Of a stretch of DNA of 64,000 nucleotides, positions 51,801 to 63,490 are shown in pieces (the stretch's first letter is position 1; the number at the start of each line of letters is the position of its first letter). The translations under genes and the position numbers were made by a program. The notes below the pieces were generated by a model. It saw nothing but the letters and a program-made list of their open reading frames with translations. It did no database searches and was not told where the DNA came from. Source of the stretch: Trochalopteron elliotii (lineage: Eukaryota > Chordata > Aves > Passeriformes > Leiothrichidae); NCBI GenBank assembly GCA_024734555.1, contig JANPWX010000215.1:5170817-5234816 (forward strand). The letters run 5' to 3'.

Positions 51801-52660
51801 ATTAGTGAGTGCTCAGTGTTTTACTGGACTGTTAAGAAATGTGTATGTAAATTTGTACTTGTTCATGTGGTTTCCAATAATCAAACTGTTTCTTAATAGC
51901 CATTCAGTAGCAGATCCTTTATGTATTTAGGATGAGTCATCTGCCATTATTTTTTGCATTTCTTGATGAGCTTCTTCTGTTGCAGGCAGAAATCTGAAAA
52001 TACTCATGCTTTTAATCCATTGCTGTATTTTTACATAGCAGACCAGAAAGCTCTATCCCTTATGATACCTGGCAGCTTTCCAGCAACAGCCAGTTCATAT
52101 ATGAAAGTTTTAACTAAATTATTGTTCTAGTATACGCCCTGAGGTTGGAGGAGAAAGAACATCCAGGACTAACAAACCTGATTGTTCTGGCAACACCACT
52201 TCAGTCTGAGCTGGCATTTCTGACTTCTTTCCTTTTCAAGACAGTGCTGTGTGAGCACTTTGTGCAACAATGTACATTTTCCTACATTTTGCTGTGTCTG
52301 CATCAACTGTGTGCCATATCAGAGCTTCTAGTTATTAACCCTGCTCTCAGCTCCCATCACCTTGTGTAGATAAAGCCAATAGCCTTCCTGACAGTGTGTT
52401 CATTAGTCTGTGTGTTACTCCTCCAGTTTATTACCTTCTGGGGAAGGGTGTGACACAGCTCTTGGAATGAAAGCACTTTCCAACTTGGCATTCTTAAGTT
52501 CAGAAATAGACCTCTTCACTGCAGTCTGAAATTTCAACTATACTGCTTACACCACAGTGATTTTAAATTATAATCACTCAGTGTTGAACTAAGTGATTAC
52601 TGTTCTTGTACCACCATGCTAGCTAAAATTCCCATAAATTATTATGTGTGTTTTCCTTAG

Positions 52661-52814
52661 GCAAATACTGGAAGTCAGTGGAGCCATACTCTGTGCCAGT
52701 GGATTGTGCTCTGGCTGAGTCTCAGAAGCAAGAGAGGGAGGAAACAGAAACAGTATCTGCTATGGCCTCTCTTTCAGTGGATGTTGAGCAGTGTATTCCT
52801 CAGGAAGGCAACAG
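52661..52814 (+). CDS. HDAC9: HDAC9 exon: C-terminal tail with nuclear export signal
   Basis: This 154-base exon starts with GC, finishing the split Ser codon. It then gives 50 residues from KYWKSVEPYSVPVD through QKQEREETETVSAMASLSVD to VEQCIPQEGN, plus AG of an Arg codon. The segment ETVSAMASLSVDV has the spaced hydrophobic residues (V, M, L, V, V) of the C-terminal CRM1-type export signal known in class IIa HDACs. That signal works with 14-3-3 binding to move the protein to the cytoplasm after CaMK or PKD phosphorylation. The part between KYWKSV and EETETV is less conserved and seems about two residues longer than in mammals (recalled). The acceptor is CCTTAG and the donor GTAAGT, close to consensus. 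Confidence 0.96.
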
Positions 52815-55800
52815 GTAAGTGCATGAAATTATTACAGAGAGCAAGGCTTTCACTCTAGCCAAGGGAAACAAAGAAGAAAGGAAGACTAAGTGTTGTTTCA
52901 AAATTATCTGCTAATTGAGATATATGGAATTTTTCATCCCTGGATTTCAGTTCTCTCACTTAGCCGCTGGAAGCAGAGATATTCTGTGCTAGCAGTTTTT
53001 TGGGGTTGGTATCTCTATTTCTGTACTAAAGTTCATGATTAGTACAAGAGCCTTGTTTTCTTGCCATGTCTAATTCTTGCTACTTCATAAAAAGTGCAAT
53101 ATCCATAAGAGGTAAATAGACATGGTCAAGTGTAATCAACCATATTCTTCTCAGTAGAAGCTTTTCAAATCTCTTTTAATTTTAATTTTCTAGGAAAGCT
53201 TTCAACAAACAGTCAGATAAATTTAATGATGATGGACTTAAATCATTATTAAGTGATATTAGACAAGCATTAAAAGTTACTTCTCTTGAAGTTATGTGAA
53301 CAGTGCCAGTATAAAACTTAAAGCAATCCTGACCAGGATTAGGGCCAACTTTTTCTATGTACTAAGCTGAAGGTACACCAGCAAAGAATGTGAATGCTGG
53401 TTTTTCCAGCTTGTCATCTGCTTTTTACATTAATGAAGATTGCTTTCAACTTCCAAATTAAGAAAATGATGCCGTAAATGTTATTGTGTGTTCTGCCAAT
53501 TACATGTGAAAAAAACTCAGTAGCCACTGAATATTCTGTCATCTGTAATCAGAAAAGCCACTGCAGAAGTTTTTGGAGTTTCCTATTTTTTTGTTTTAAG
53601 GACAAACTTTCCTTGTCTTCGCCAGTAGAGAAAGGCGCAAAATGTAGTGGAACCACTTAGGTTCAATCATACACAGAAAACAGAGGAGGGAGGAGGAAAG
53701 ATGAAAAAAAACCTTATAAGGAGACTCATCAGCTCATCAGGCTGTGGAACAACAGTAGAGAAAGGAGGGAGCTGTGGGCAGGGACAGCAGTGGTGGGAGT
53801 AGAGCCAGAAAGATCCATGGCTCCTGCATTGTGACTGCTTTTTAGTTGCTTCATTTCTTTCCTTCTGTGTTGTGTCTCTAATCAGAACTGAACTGATAGG
53901 CACCCAGGGGACTAGTGCAATGCTCAGAGCTGTGGATGTGTTTGGGGGTGAGCATCCCTCACAACAGTGGCAACACTTGTCTGTCAAAGAATTGAGGTAT
54001 GTCTCAAAAGGAAACAGAGGAGAGAGCTAGCTAGTAAAGTTCACAGTATTTTCATAATTACCTTTCCAATTGTAATTTTATTTTTGTTTCTGACAGCAAC
54101 AAGACACTTCTGCTAGCTAAGGACAGAAAAATTCCCACTTGTGTGTGCTTAGCTCTGAAATATAAATAATTTTAGTTAAAGTGTTGGAAATAATGCAGTC
54201 AAGCAAATTAAAGCTATAAATTGTCTGGAAAAGGGCATGGCTAATTTTGTGTATTTTTACATTGCTGAGAATAACCAAAAATTTTATTTTTTATGTGCCT
54301 CCACTCAAAACTACAACTACCAAGAGCAATGGCTACTCCTACATGATTTGAACAAAATAGCCCTTTGACTAACACTGCACTTAATTACTGTAGTTATTAG
54401 CTACAAAGTGATAACCTGTGACAGTTTCCACCCATTCTGAAAACAGTATTTCAGGGCAGTGCTGAGAAACATGGGAAAAAAATGGATGTACTGAAATGAA
54501 CACAAGTGGAATTCATGTGGCTGCCAGATTCATTACACTTCATCAGTTCTGGACTCTTGTAAGGATGAATCCATTGTGATGAATTGTCTTGTGGAAAAAT
54601 GACTTTGTTTGGAATATCTTCTGTGGTGCTGCAGACATTTGTCAAGAGCACAAAAGAAAAAAAAAGCCTATGCACGCATGCGTCCTGAAATCTCTTTCTA
54701 CATTTGCAAACCTCAAAGAAGTCACATGAAGCCAAGTTGCCATCAGAGAGTGACAGGACAAAAAAAATACTGTCCCACTGGACCAAAATTGAGAGTTAGG
54801 TTTTCTGAGGCTTCTGAGCATCATTTTCTTTGTTTTCTTCCTGATGAATATAAGGATCAATATGGAATTGCATGCTTTGGGTTCTGTGCAATTTGCTTCA
54901 TTTCACATAGGCACACCATCCGTTCCATAGGTACATACCAACACAAACAGCAGTAACGTAGAGATGAGTTCAGCTTTGCTTTTTCACATTTTTTAATGTT
55001 TGTTTTAATAAAGGACCATGTATGCAATGGCCCTTCTCCAGCCACTTCCTATGGCAAACAGAAGGCAGTGGGGATGTGAGGAGTCATGTGGGGTCTCAAG
55101 CTCTGAGATGGTATAGATGGGGTCACCTTCTGAAGACCAGTTGCAAGCTTTTGCATTGAGTGCTCATTTGGGAAAGTTGTTTGTGACAGGTAGGGTGGGA
55201 GCAGAACGGGAAGCACTGTGGCTGACGCGGCAGCCTGATGGGTTCCTTCATTACACCAGGAGTCAATTTGCTTCCTCTTAATTCCCACCACGGTCAGCCA
55301 GGCTGACTGTTCTGGCCTGCAGCTCTAAGGCTGTTTCACTGATTTGATGGCAGAGATCCTGTCGACTTCAGCTCTGGATGGTCAGGCCTCCAGATGAAGA
55401 GCAGCAGCAAGAGTCTCTTTGCGGGAAACTCTGGCCAGTTATGTTGGAGGATATATTGGTGTTGGAGTGAGATGACTCACTTGAAACTCAGATTTTGGGT
55501 AAAGCAGCTCTTTTCCTGGCCAACTCATATCTGACTCATTTACCACTGATGGATAAAATGCTCCTGGCTAAGGCCCATATTAAGTATTTTTATTTCTTTC
55601 TTCTCTCTTTCTTTCTTTTCTTCAAGTGACAGTGCCGATTATTTTTTTACTTGATTTTCTCTGGCAGGGTAAATGAAGAAAAACGTGAAAAGCTGCTATA
55701 CTTTTGGTGTTTTATTTTACCAAAGCATAACTCTGCATTTTGAGACCCAATTGAATCTTGATTATAGACTTTAGAAGAGTACAGATATAGAAAAAAGAGT

Positions 55801-56639
55801 TTGTGAATAAGAAAGAAACATGTATGGTGCTAATGGGGATTTAAATGGAGATGCAATTAAAGAAACAAGCATGCCCTATAAAACATTTCTAACTACCAGA
55901 AATTTTGTTGATGACTGTTGATAACTGTTTATTCCCTATGTGAGATACAAATTCAGCTGATTAGAATTTTGCTTTGGCTAGACATCTGTTTCAGAAATTG
56001 TGCTGTGAAAATATTCAGTATCCTGCTGTCCCTGATACCTTGGAGCTTCTGTATGTTTCTTCTTAAAATGGAAAAAGAAAAGGGTGTGGAAGGAGATCTC
56101 TTGCACTTACTATTTTTACAGGAAGCAGTAAATCTTGAGAATGACATTTATCAGAATTTGACTTATGGCTCTGGTTCAGCTGAGCATAGATTTTACCCAA
56201 ATGGAAATAAAAACAAAGTATAATTTTTGCTCTTAGTGTTACAGAGCTACCAGTTGCAGTTTCAGTCAAATTGCATTATATTATATACTAGGGCAAATGG
56301 TCAAATTATGGGGCACAGCCAGCTACCATTTAGGGTCACTTGCCATATTTGTCTATCAACTCAATAAAGCTTCCCTTGGCATTTCACTATTTGGATATCT
56401 ACCTCAGCACACACCTGGCCATACCCCACAGGGCTTACAACCCCCTCCAGGTTCAGGAGCTGCAGAACAGCTTTCCAAAGTCAGTCTGCACCCTTATCAT
56501 ACCCACGTTCTTCTCGTCCTTAGTGGTGGGTACATAAGGAAGAGAAGCAGGAATAGAGGAGGTTGAGAGCCAGCCTTGCCCTGGTGAGTTGATAGATCTC
56601 AACTGCTGTATCTGACCTATCCTGTGTAAAAGCCTTGAG

Positions 56640-58180
56640 GGTACGTACACAGGCATAAACTTTTCAAAACCTTCTTGAACCTGCTTCTGGCACTTTGGTA
56701 GTGAATCCCACAGCCTCATCAAGCATCACACTGCTTTTACTCATTAACCAGTAAAATCACTGGGAAACCCCAAGGTCTTGTATTGTGAGAAAGAAAACCA
56801 CCTCTTTTCTACTCATAATCCTTGACCCATATGTGGTTTTAAAGGCTTGAGCTTCTCAAGACTCTGCATTCCTGCTGGTATGAAAATAATTTCTTACCTT
56901 TGATGGTTTTTGATCCTCTCTGTCCTTTTTGTAGTTTGTTTAAGGTCGAGTAAAAGCTTCATGCAGGACTCCGGGTGCTGGGCACATTATGAATTTAGAC
57001 AGTAGGTAATACTGGCAATGTTTTGTTTCTGTGGCTTTCTGCTCCTCTACCATTAACTCCAAGCTCTCAGTCATAGCCATCACTGTTAAAACAGTTAAAG
57101 CTGTCCTCCCTCATATTCTGTGTTTGTGTTATTTGCCTTCTTCTCCATACAGAAATGCTGCTATGGCCATTACAGCTGAGCAGTATTGGCAATTTGGCAT
57201 CATCAGCAAACATTATCACCTAAATCTACTTGTAGTCTGCCTAGTCTTTTTGAGATGCTCTGGAGAATTCCTCCCTGGTGAAAATTCACCAATATTATTA
57301 TGCATTTCCTGCTTTTGATGAATTGTTAATCTCTGAAAAGACTTTCTCCCAACAACCTGGGTTCTTCTAAGCACTTGGATAAAATTGTTGGAAGACCTTC
57401 TTTGCGGAGGGCAATCACTTGATCCCTTTTCCCTAATTTCCTTCAGAAACTTCTAGTAAATTTGAAAGGATTGCTATCTTTTTAGCTGTTAAGACCTAAC
57501 TCTTACCTAAATGCTTACTAATTCCATCACAGATTGTAGCTGCTTTCAATTTTGCCATACAGGCTTACTGTACCTCCTGTGGTTTCCAGAAGAGGAACTG
57601 CTTTTCTTGCCTCTCTACCTCTTGCTGAGTTAAGCAGTAGAATATGATCAATGACTATTTCTTTAACAACATTCTAATCGTATTTCCCTGGAACTTAGCA
57701 GACAAATATCATCTGCTCTTAGAAATTTGACAATGTTTGGTGTATCAGTTTGTTCTAGCTCAGATTCAGTTTAGGATAGTTCATCTGCAAGTAATAAAAT
57801 CTCACTGACACTTCCCTAGTGAACCCAGATATAAATAGTTCATTTTGCTTTTGTGGTCTACCTTCCTTGATGCTCCTTTTATGCTTTGATCATTTCCTCT
57901 GATGTATTTTGAAAGATCTTTTTATTATTAGCTTTTATGCCTTTAATATGTTTCTTTTCAGACTTTCCATTAATTTGCTTCATTGAAGGTTTACATTTAA
58001 CTTGCCAGAGTTTATATTTTATTTAATTTGCCTTGTTTGGACATTACTTCCTCTTTTGAGGGTATATATGGAGTTACCTTGTTCTGCTCTTAAACTAGGA
58101 CGGTTTTTACTTTTAGTTCCTTTCTCTTTGATCCATACTAAGTCCACTTTTACTAGGATATACACTTACTCAGGATGTCT
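56640..58180 (-). mobile_element. Ancient CR1 LINE remnant, antisense, ~1.5 kb (3' region plus part of reverse transcriptase)
   Basis: On the + strand, landmarks appear in the order of a reverse-complemented CR1. They are AACTTTTCAAAACCTTCTTG (56659-56678), GGTAGTGAATCCCACAG (56697-56713), GGTCTTGTATTGTGAGAAAG (56772-56791), TAACTCCAAGCTCTCAGTCA (57055-57074), TTTGGCATCATCAGCAAAC (57193-57211), a CATCTGCTCTTAGAAATTTG region (57710-57729), AACTTGCCAGAGTTTATA (57999-58016) and AGGATATACA (58156-58165). The first landmarks match the CR1 3' region, and the last belong to the reverse-transcriptase coding part. All frames are broken by stops and indels, so the copy is dead and old. The edges are approximate, and identification rests on recalled consensus. 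Confidence 0.82.
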
Positions 58181-59540
58181 TACATAATGTCTTTAGACAC
58201 TCCCCAAATCACCTTTGTGATATAGAAATGTACCTCTTTTTCCCCAGCTCTTTGCTACCAGAGGATCACTTTTCAATTACAACGATCTCCTCTGAGACAG
58301 CTGAGTTAAATTAAGAGCAGATTATGGCATAAAACAGTCATACCATACCAGAAAAATCTATCTTTGTTCAGCAGTTTCTACGTTGGAAACATACCTTGAA
58401 TTTTATTTTTGTGTGTGTGATAATGTAGCTAAGAGGAATCTCTGTAGTTCTCATTTAAAAAATAAGGTAAGAGAAACAGTTTCTTTTTTAGGTGACATAC
58501 TGAGTTTACCTACATTCTTAGATACTACTCTTTTTTAAAATTGTAGCTATTAATTACGTTTAATAATTTTCTCATAAATAACATTTATTCTTAATTTCTA
58601 TAGAACAATATTTAAGATGTCACATTTTGCCAGATTTTATCCATATGATAGGATTTTTGCTTCATCTATTTATTTTGTTTGAAGGTTTAAACTTTGTTTA
58701 GCATTAACTGCAAAGTGTTTCATTCTGCCACAGTCAGAATTCTACATACAGAGAGCTAAAGATGAGCAGTCTTCACAGCACACCAAAGTAAAGTGAATGC
58801 AGGGGGGCTCAGCTCCTAGGAACTTGCAGTTTAAATGAGCCACAGTGAAGCCTTAGAGAAAAATCTATGATCGTTACAATCTCAATTGGTGTCTTTCTGA
58901 ATTTGCTGACTGCATGGAATTGGTTTAGATCAGACCTGAGCTCACAGCTGCATCTCGAGGAACTGCTCAGAGCATACAATGTGGGATGGGGGAGTTCTGC
59001 CTGTTTTATGTTTTTATGCCAACTTCCTGTCAGCTACAGGAAGACTGACTGAGCTGACCTAACTCACAGTGACAAAGCTGAAGTAACACAAATTTGGCCT
59101 GTCAGACTCTGCCCTCTCAGTTTTTCTTTTGACAACTTCTGATTTTGTCAGAACGGGCATATATTGATTCTCTGCTCAGTGCTATGGGATTTACAGTGTT
59201 TTTCTCTCTGTCCTTTGGCCCCAAAACAGTACTGGCTCTCACACAAAACTCTAGGCTGAGCCGTTATCTCATAAAAATAAATATTTTTAATGATAAACTA
59301 TTGGATAAAACCAGTGACTTCTCTGACACTAATAAAATGAAGTTAAAGCATACACATAAGTCTTCAAAAGGAGACTGAAGAAGACTGTGAGAGTACCCAC
59401 ACTGCAAGACAACAGGTGGATTTCCAAGATGCTCTAACCTTATCTCCCTTTCCTAAAAAGGACCTTGCATCTGGCACTTATATGTAAAAAACATTATTGG
59501 TGCTTATGCTCTGGCTGGTGAAGAATGTTGGCCTGTTGTT

Positions 59541-59578
59541 GAAATATATTGGAATATATTGGAATATATTGGAATATA
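59541..59578. repeat. 10-base tandem repeat, ~3.8 units
   Basis: Consecutive decamers read GAAATATATT, GGAATATATT, GGAATATATT and GGAATATA. This is a short, nearly perfect minisatellite in the last intron. It gives an apparent repeat in the minus-strand ORF, which is not a gene. Confidence 0.93.
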
Positions 59579-60579
59579 GCACTCAAGATCAGTGAAGGCC
59601 ACTCCTGGCCCTCAGGAGCACCTTCGTCAGTGAAAAATTTCCCAGTGAAAGAAGTCCTAAATAAGATCCTCAACTGTACTATGTTCATGAGAGTGTCAGT
59701 CCCAGAACTCAAACACATGTGAACAGAAGAAGTATGTACTTCTTCCCTAGGTTCTTATGAATAGTCCAAACCCCTACTCTCACTTCCAGAGGTTTTCCAG
59801 AGCTTCATTTCTTCCTGATCTGCCAATCACCATCTGAAATCTATTGACACATATTGTTTCTCATTTGCAGAACCTAAAAACTGAGCTGTCAGCTGCTTCC
59901 AAATTATCTTCTTTCCAGACAGACCCATAAGGTTCTGGATGTTTAACAAGGGCTTATTGACTCTTATGCCAAAGGTCTCCCACAAGTGGCTGGAGAAAGT
60001 GGAAGTGTGTGGTCGCTACAACAGCAACACACGCCTTCAGTACGAATTCCTCACCTGGTGTGTGATCTTTTATCACACCTGAGGAAGGACCTCAGCATCA
60101 GGCAGGGCTCCATCTCACCCTGGCTGCCACTGGGTGCTCTCTGCTGCAATCCAGAACAAAGCAAAAGGGGGAAAAGAGGGAGAGCAAGGGGACTTTATCT
60201 CACTTCCTAGGAATGAGGGAGCCACAGTGGTTACTGTACATAGGTAACATCCTCCACCATGTAATGAGGAACTAAAGATTTGAGGTTTATAGGTTGATCA
60301 TCTTTTAGAGTCAATACCTTTCAGAAAGTGATTTGTTTGAAAAACATCATCTTTTTTACATGTTATTCACCTGACATATTTTTCAACATGCTATCACTGA
60401 TCATTCCAAATCATAAAGGAATAACCTGTATAAAATAATTTAAAGACATTCTGCTGATTTTTTCATTAGTCAAGACTTTGATAAATTCCAGATTCATTTA
60501 GAATTCTCAGACTTTCTTGCTGAATGAGTTATCAAAGTCCAAGCAAGCCCCCATTAATTACTTTTTTTCCAGGGGATCT

Positions 60580-60960
60580 CATGAATTTGTACTTTCTGAG
60601 GAACATTTTACTGAAGCCAGTTATTATACTGGCTTACAGGAATTAACTGGTAAACATCTCATTTATTAATTTACATTTCTTTTTCTCCCCTGATTTTAAA
60701 ATTGCTTGAAGTAACTATCTTAAAGTAGTTCTTAAACTGACAGACTGAGATGAAAAATGGTTTCTGCCCAAATTCTTTGCCCTTCAATCGTGAGGTCTCT
60801 CCATGACCTCAGAAGCCTCCAGTTTTATAATTATCATCATATTCCTCAGGTGCAGTAGCTTGTCACATGCGAGGAATTGCAAGACTTGATGTCAGCTCAG
60901 CGTATGCATCCTCATCATTTTCTTATTGTTTGTCTTAGAGACCTCCTCTTGCCTAAGCTG
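60580..60960. promoter_or_regulatory. Candidate regulatory block in the last intron
   Basis: A repeat-free stretch about 1 kb before the final exon. It includes AAGCCAGTTATTATACTGGCTT (60615-60636), whose ends form the perfect inverted repeat AAGCCAGT/ACTGGCTT. It also has GGTAAACA (a forkhead core) and isolated CpGs (AATCGTGAGG, ATGCGAGG, CAGCGTATGC). The palindrome and retained CpGs suggest constraint, but there is no direct evidence of function. Confidence 0.22.
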
Positions 60961-61572
60961 ATAACTTCTGAGAGGTTTTCATATAAACAATATAGATATA
61001 ATCTGATTTGATATAATTAATAGATACTCTTTCTTTGATAGCAATCTGCTGATCAGGTTCAGGTTTTAGTCTCAAAAGTTGTAGGCAGGCAGGCAATGCG
61101 TTTATGAAAACACAAAATCAAAAACTGGGGGACTGGAGAAGAACCTCAGAGGGAACACTATTTGGCTACTAGTGAACTATTTTGCTTTAATGGTGTGGGC
61201 CCACTTGAAAAAATAAATGCATGTATTTTTAGTTGCCAAAGCTTGTAAAATAAAAGTATCACAGCTATTTTTTTCATCAAATTATTTGATTCTGTTGACA
61301 CAAAGCATGTACATTTCTGGACAAAATGTTATAAAATATTCTGACATATTTTAATATAAACAGGAACATTTTCGGTGATTGCTTGGATCTAAAATGTTTT
61401 TCCACTTGACATTTGTTTATACTTCCTAGGAAAGAAACTCTATTTATGGATAGCTGAATAACACAAATAAACATCTGAGAGAGCTGAAAAATCAGCTTTG
61501 ATTATGCATGAAAATCTACAATGTCATTGTGTACTCTTGTGCTGTATTCTGATTGCCTGTTTATTTTTACAG

Positions 61573-61612
61573 AGCTGCTGGTGAGCCCATGGAAGAAGAG
61601 CCAGCCTTGTGA
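61573..61612 (+). CDS. HDAC9: HDAC9 terminal coding exon (C-terminus MEEEPAL and stop)
   Basis: The first base A completes the Arg codon begun in the previous exon. Then come 12 residues, AAGEPMEEEPAL, and TGA at 61610-61612. GEPMEEEPAL is the conserved acidic C-terminus of HDAC9, and HDAC4 ends very similarly (MEEEPPL, recalled). The reading frame only joins if the AG at 61571-61572 is the acceptor. The AG at 61573-61574 would shift the frame and lose this terminus. With the four upstream exons the total coding sequence in the window is 532 bases. The intact stop and conserved terminus argue for a functional gene and not a pseudogene. Confidence 0.97.
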
Positions 61613-62781
61613 AGTGCCAAGTCCTCCCTGATATTTCCTGTGGGTGACATCATTGTGTATCCCCCAAAGCACCCTCAGACATGTCTTGTCTGCTTCTTGG
61701 GTGGCACAGATCAGATGGAACATAAACACTGGGCACAAAACTCGGAATAGCAGCTTCACTTGTTCTTTGGATGGACTTGAAAGAGCCTGAAAGATTCCTT
61801 AAATGTAACTGCCACAGTTCTAGAGTTACAGTAAAACGGACTTGGGAGAAAGAGCCTAGAGCATGTATTTTAATGCTGTTTGACCCACTCACCAACACAA
61901 ATTGTGAAATAGAGTATTGCAAAATTCTACATGATAGATTATAGATATGAGAATTGCAACAGCCAGCAACATACTCTGTGAACTCCATGAATCACTTTCT
62001 GACACTTTTTACTGGATAATTTTTTTCATACTGTGTTAAATTGTTAATAGAATTTGTTTTCTTTGCTCTGTGTAATGAAGAAAAAAAAAACTCCACCCTT
62101 ATTTTACGTGCCATTTTTTAACCTCCTGTAATGAATTCTTAGCTGAATAAGTGAAAAGTGTTTAAATTATGATGAGGGATTTTAGCTAAAGGGAAAGCAC
62201 TTCTTATTGTACTATAAATGCCCTGAAGTACTGTGCTTGGTGGTGCTTTATTTTCTCTTCCCTATTCCTGGCCATCCCTCCCCATTTCATGTAATCTTTT
62301 CTATCAGAAAAACACACTCACGATTCTCTAAAATGATCTTTTGCCTTTAAGAAAACGTGCTGTACCCTCTGTAGTTGACAGTAGCGCTCACCATATGTGC
62401 AGCAGAGATCAAGTATGGATAGTTTTTCAAATGTGTTTTTGGTTTGTTCTGAAATGTTTCTGCATTCTGACTCCAAAGCAGCGACCTTCAGTAACTTCAG
62501 TGCAGCTCATTTGAAGTTCAGGTGTTTCTGTGGAGGTTGTGTGGGAGTGTTTTTTACAGGTCATGATGTGAATACGAACTGATTCTTTTATGTAGTCCTG
62601 CACCAAGAGGACTGATGTTGCTTAAGAAGGGTTTAGGCTTTATTTTAGATCCCTGAAGTGCAGCAAGATCTCCCTGCAATGTGACTTTAGCTGTTTAATT
62701 CCATGTTTGAGAACGTAACATAGAGTTGTGCCTTTAGCTGAAAATGAACGCTTAAACTGTTACACGTGTTGCCTTACTGTC

Positions 62782-62796
62782 AGAGAGAGAGAGAGA
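62782..62796. repeat. (AG)7 microsatellite
   Basis: A short AG dinucleotide run in the inferred 3' UTR, between GTC and TGGGC. Confidence 0.9.
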
Positions 62797-62979
62797 TGGG
62801 CATGTATGTAAGAGTACTTCAAATGAACAAAACTCTGCTACAGTAACTTTATTTTGTTTACAACTTTCTCACCTAATGAACCCCAGGAGATACCTTGAAG
62901 TATTCAGCTTGCAGTATTTGATAACTTGCTCAGCTTTTAAAAGCAAGTGATGTTCATTTCTTATATATTTTCCAAATTC

Positions 62980-63017
62980 AAAAAAAAAAAAAAAAGAAAA
63001 AAAAAGAAAAGAAAGGA
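62980..63017. repeat. A-rich simple sequence
   Basis: Runs of A interrupted by single Gs, ending in AAAGAAAGGAGC. It is low-complexity sequence within the inferred 3' UTR and could mimic a poly-A tail in oligo-dT primed libraries. Confidence 0.85.
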
Positions 63018-63433
63018 GCTATATTAAAGCCATAAGTGAAGACTGTCATGCTTTTTATTCTAAAATCTGAAAGGAACCTTAATTAAAACAAGATTTTGGG
63101 GAAGGCCATGATATGAAAGATATGGAACAATATGGTTTCAGTTATAGGCAGACTCAAACCTGTAAATCAAAGATGAAAGATTTCACTCAAATAGAATTAT
63201 ATAATTCTCTTTTGTTATGCAGTCGGACTATATCTTTCATGCATTTGGGTTTGTTTACGATTAGCATTTTAATTTTAAAGACTTTTATTACTTATACCAA
63301 AGCTCTCGTCTACAAGTCAGAAATCTGAGGCATGCTTTGAAAAGGGAAATCTAAAAAAAGGGATGTCATTTCCTATAATGTGAAGTAAACTTTTATTCTG
63401 AAAGGTTTACTCTGAAATGAATGTATGCCCCTT

Positions 63434-63487
63434 AGAAAGGGAAATAAAATTCTGACCCTCAGAAAGTGAAATAAAATTCTACCCCCC
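63434..63487 (+). repeat. 27-base tandem duplication carrying AATAAA twice
   Basis: Two adjacent 27-base units start with AGAAAG at 63434 and 63461. Each contains GAAATAAAATTCT, so the AATAAA hexamer is present at 63443-63448 and again at 63470-63475. The units differ at a few positions (GG versus TG, and the C-rich end). If this is the gene's polyadenylation site, duplication has doubled the signal. Confidence 0.85.
63443..63475 (+). terminator. HDAC9: Putative HDAC9 polyadenylation signals (two AATAAA)
   Basis: These are the only two canonical AATAAA hexamers I see downstream of the stop codon. They lie about 1.83 and 1.86 kb after it. No strong GT-rich downstream element is obvious; the sequence after 63480 is C-rich and then mixed. 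Other, weaker signals (ATTAAA at 63023) could be used instead. Confidence 0.35.
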
Positions 63488-63490
63488 ATT

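Larger units (their letters stand above)
47639..52660 (+). other. HDAC9: HDAC9 intron of 5,022 bases
   Basis: The donor is GTATGT and the acceptor GTTTTCCTTAG. No exon was recognised. It contains an AT-rich microsatellite near 47782-47815 and a GC-richer degenerate minisatellite (51528-51800). Other ORFs show no similarity that I recognise. Confidence 0.92.
52815..61572 (+). other. HDAC9: HDAC9 intron of 8,758 bases
   Basis: The donor is GTAAGT. The acceptor TATTTTTACAG is followed at once by a second AG. The intron holds a ~1.5-kb antisense CR1 remnant (about 56640-58180), a 10-base tandem repeat (59541-59578) and a candidate constrained block (60580-60960). No additional exon was recognised. 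ORFs such as 54451-54786 (minus) and 54609-54956 (plus) overlap on opposite strands and resemble nothing known. Confidence 0.92.
61613..63490 (+). other. HDAC9: HDAC9 3' untranslated region (3' end estimated)
   Basis: It follows the TGA stop with no further frame. It is AT-rich with an A/T-rich segment near 62020-62110, an (AG)7 run (62782-62796) and an A-rich stretch (about 62980-63017). Two canonical AATAAA hexamers occur at 63443-63448 and 63470-63475, inside a 27-base tandem duplication. An ATTAAA occurs at 63023-63028. The end given assumes cleavage 15-25 bases past the last AATAAA. No transcript evidence is available, so a shorter or longer UTR is possible. Minus-strand ORFs at 61502-61988 overlap this region and match no family I know. 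Confidence 0.6.

Noticed and set aside
54451..54956. Overlapping 111- and 115-codon ORFs on opposite strands
   Set aside because: No similarity that I recognise and no splice or promoter context. They are probably chance ORFs.
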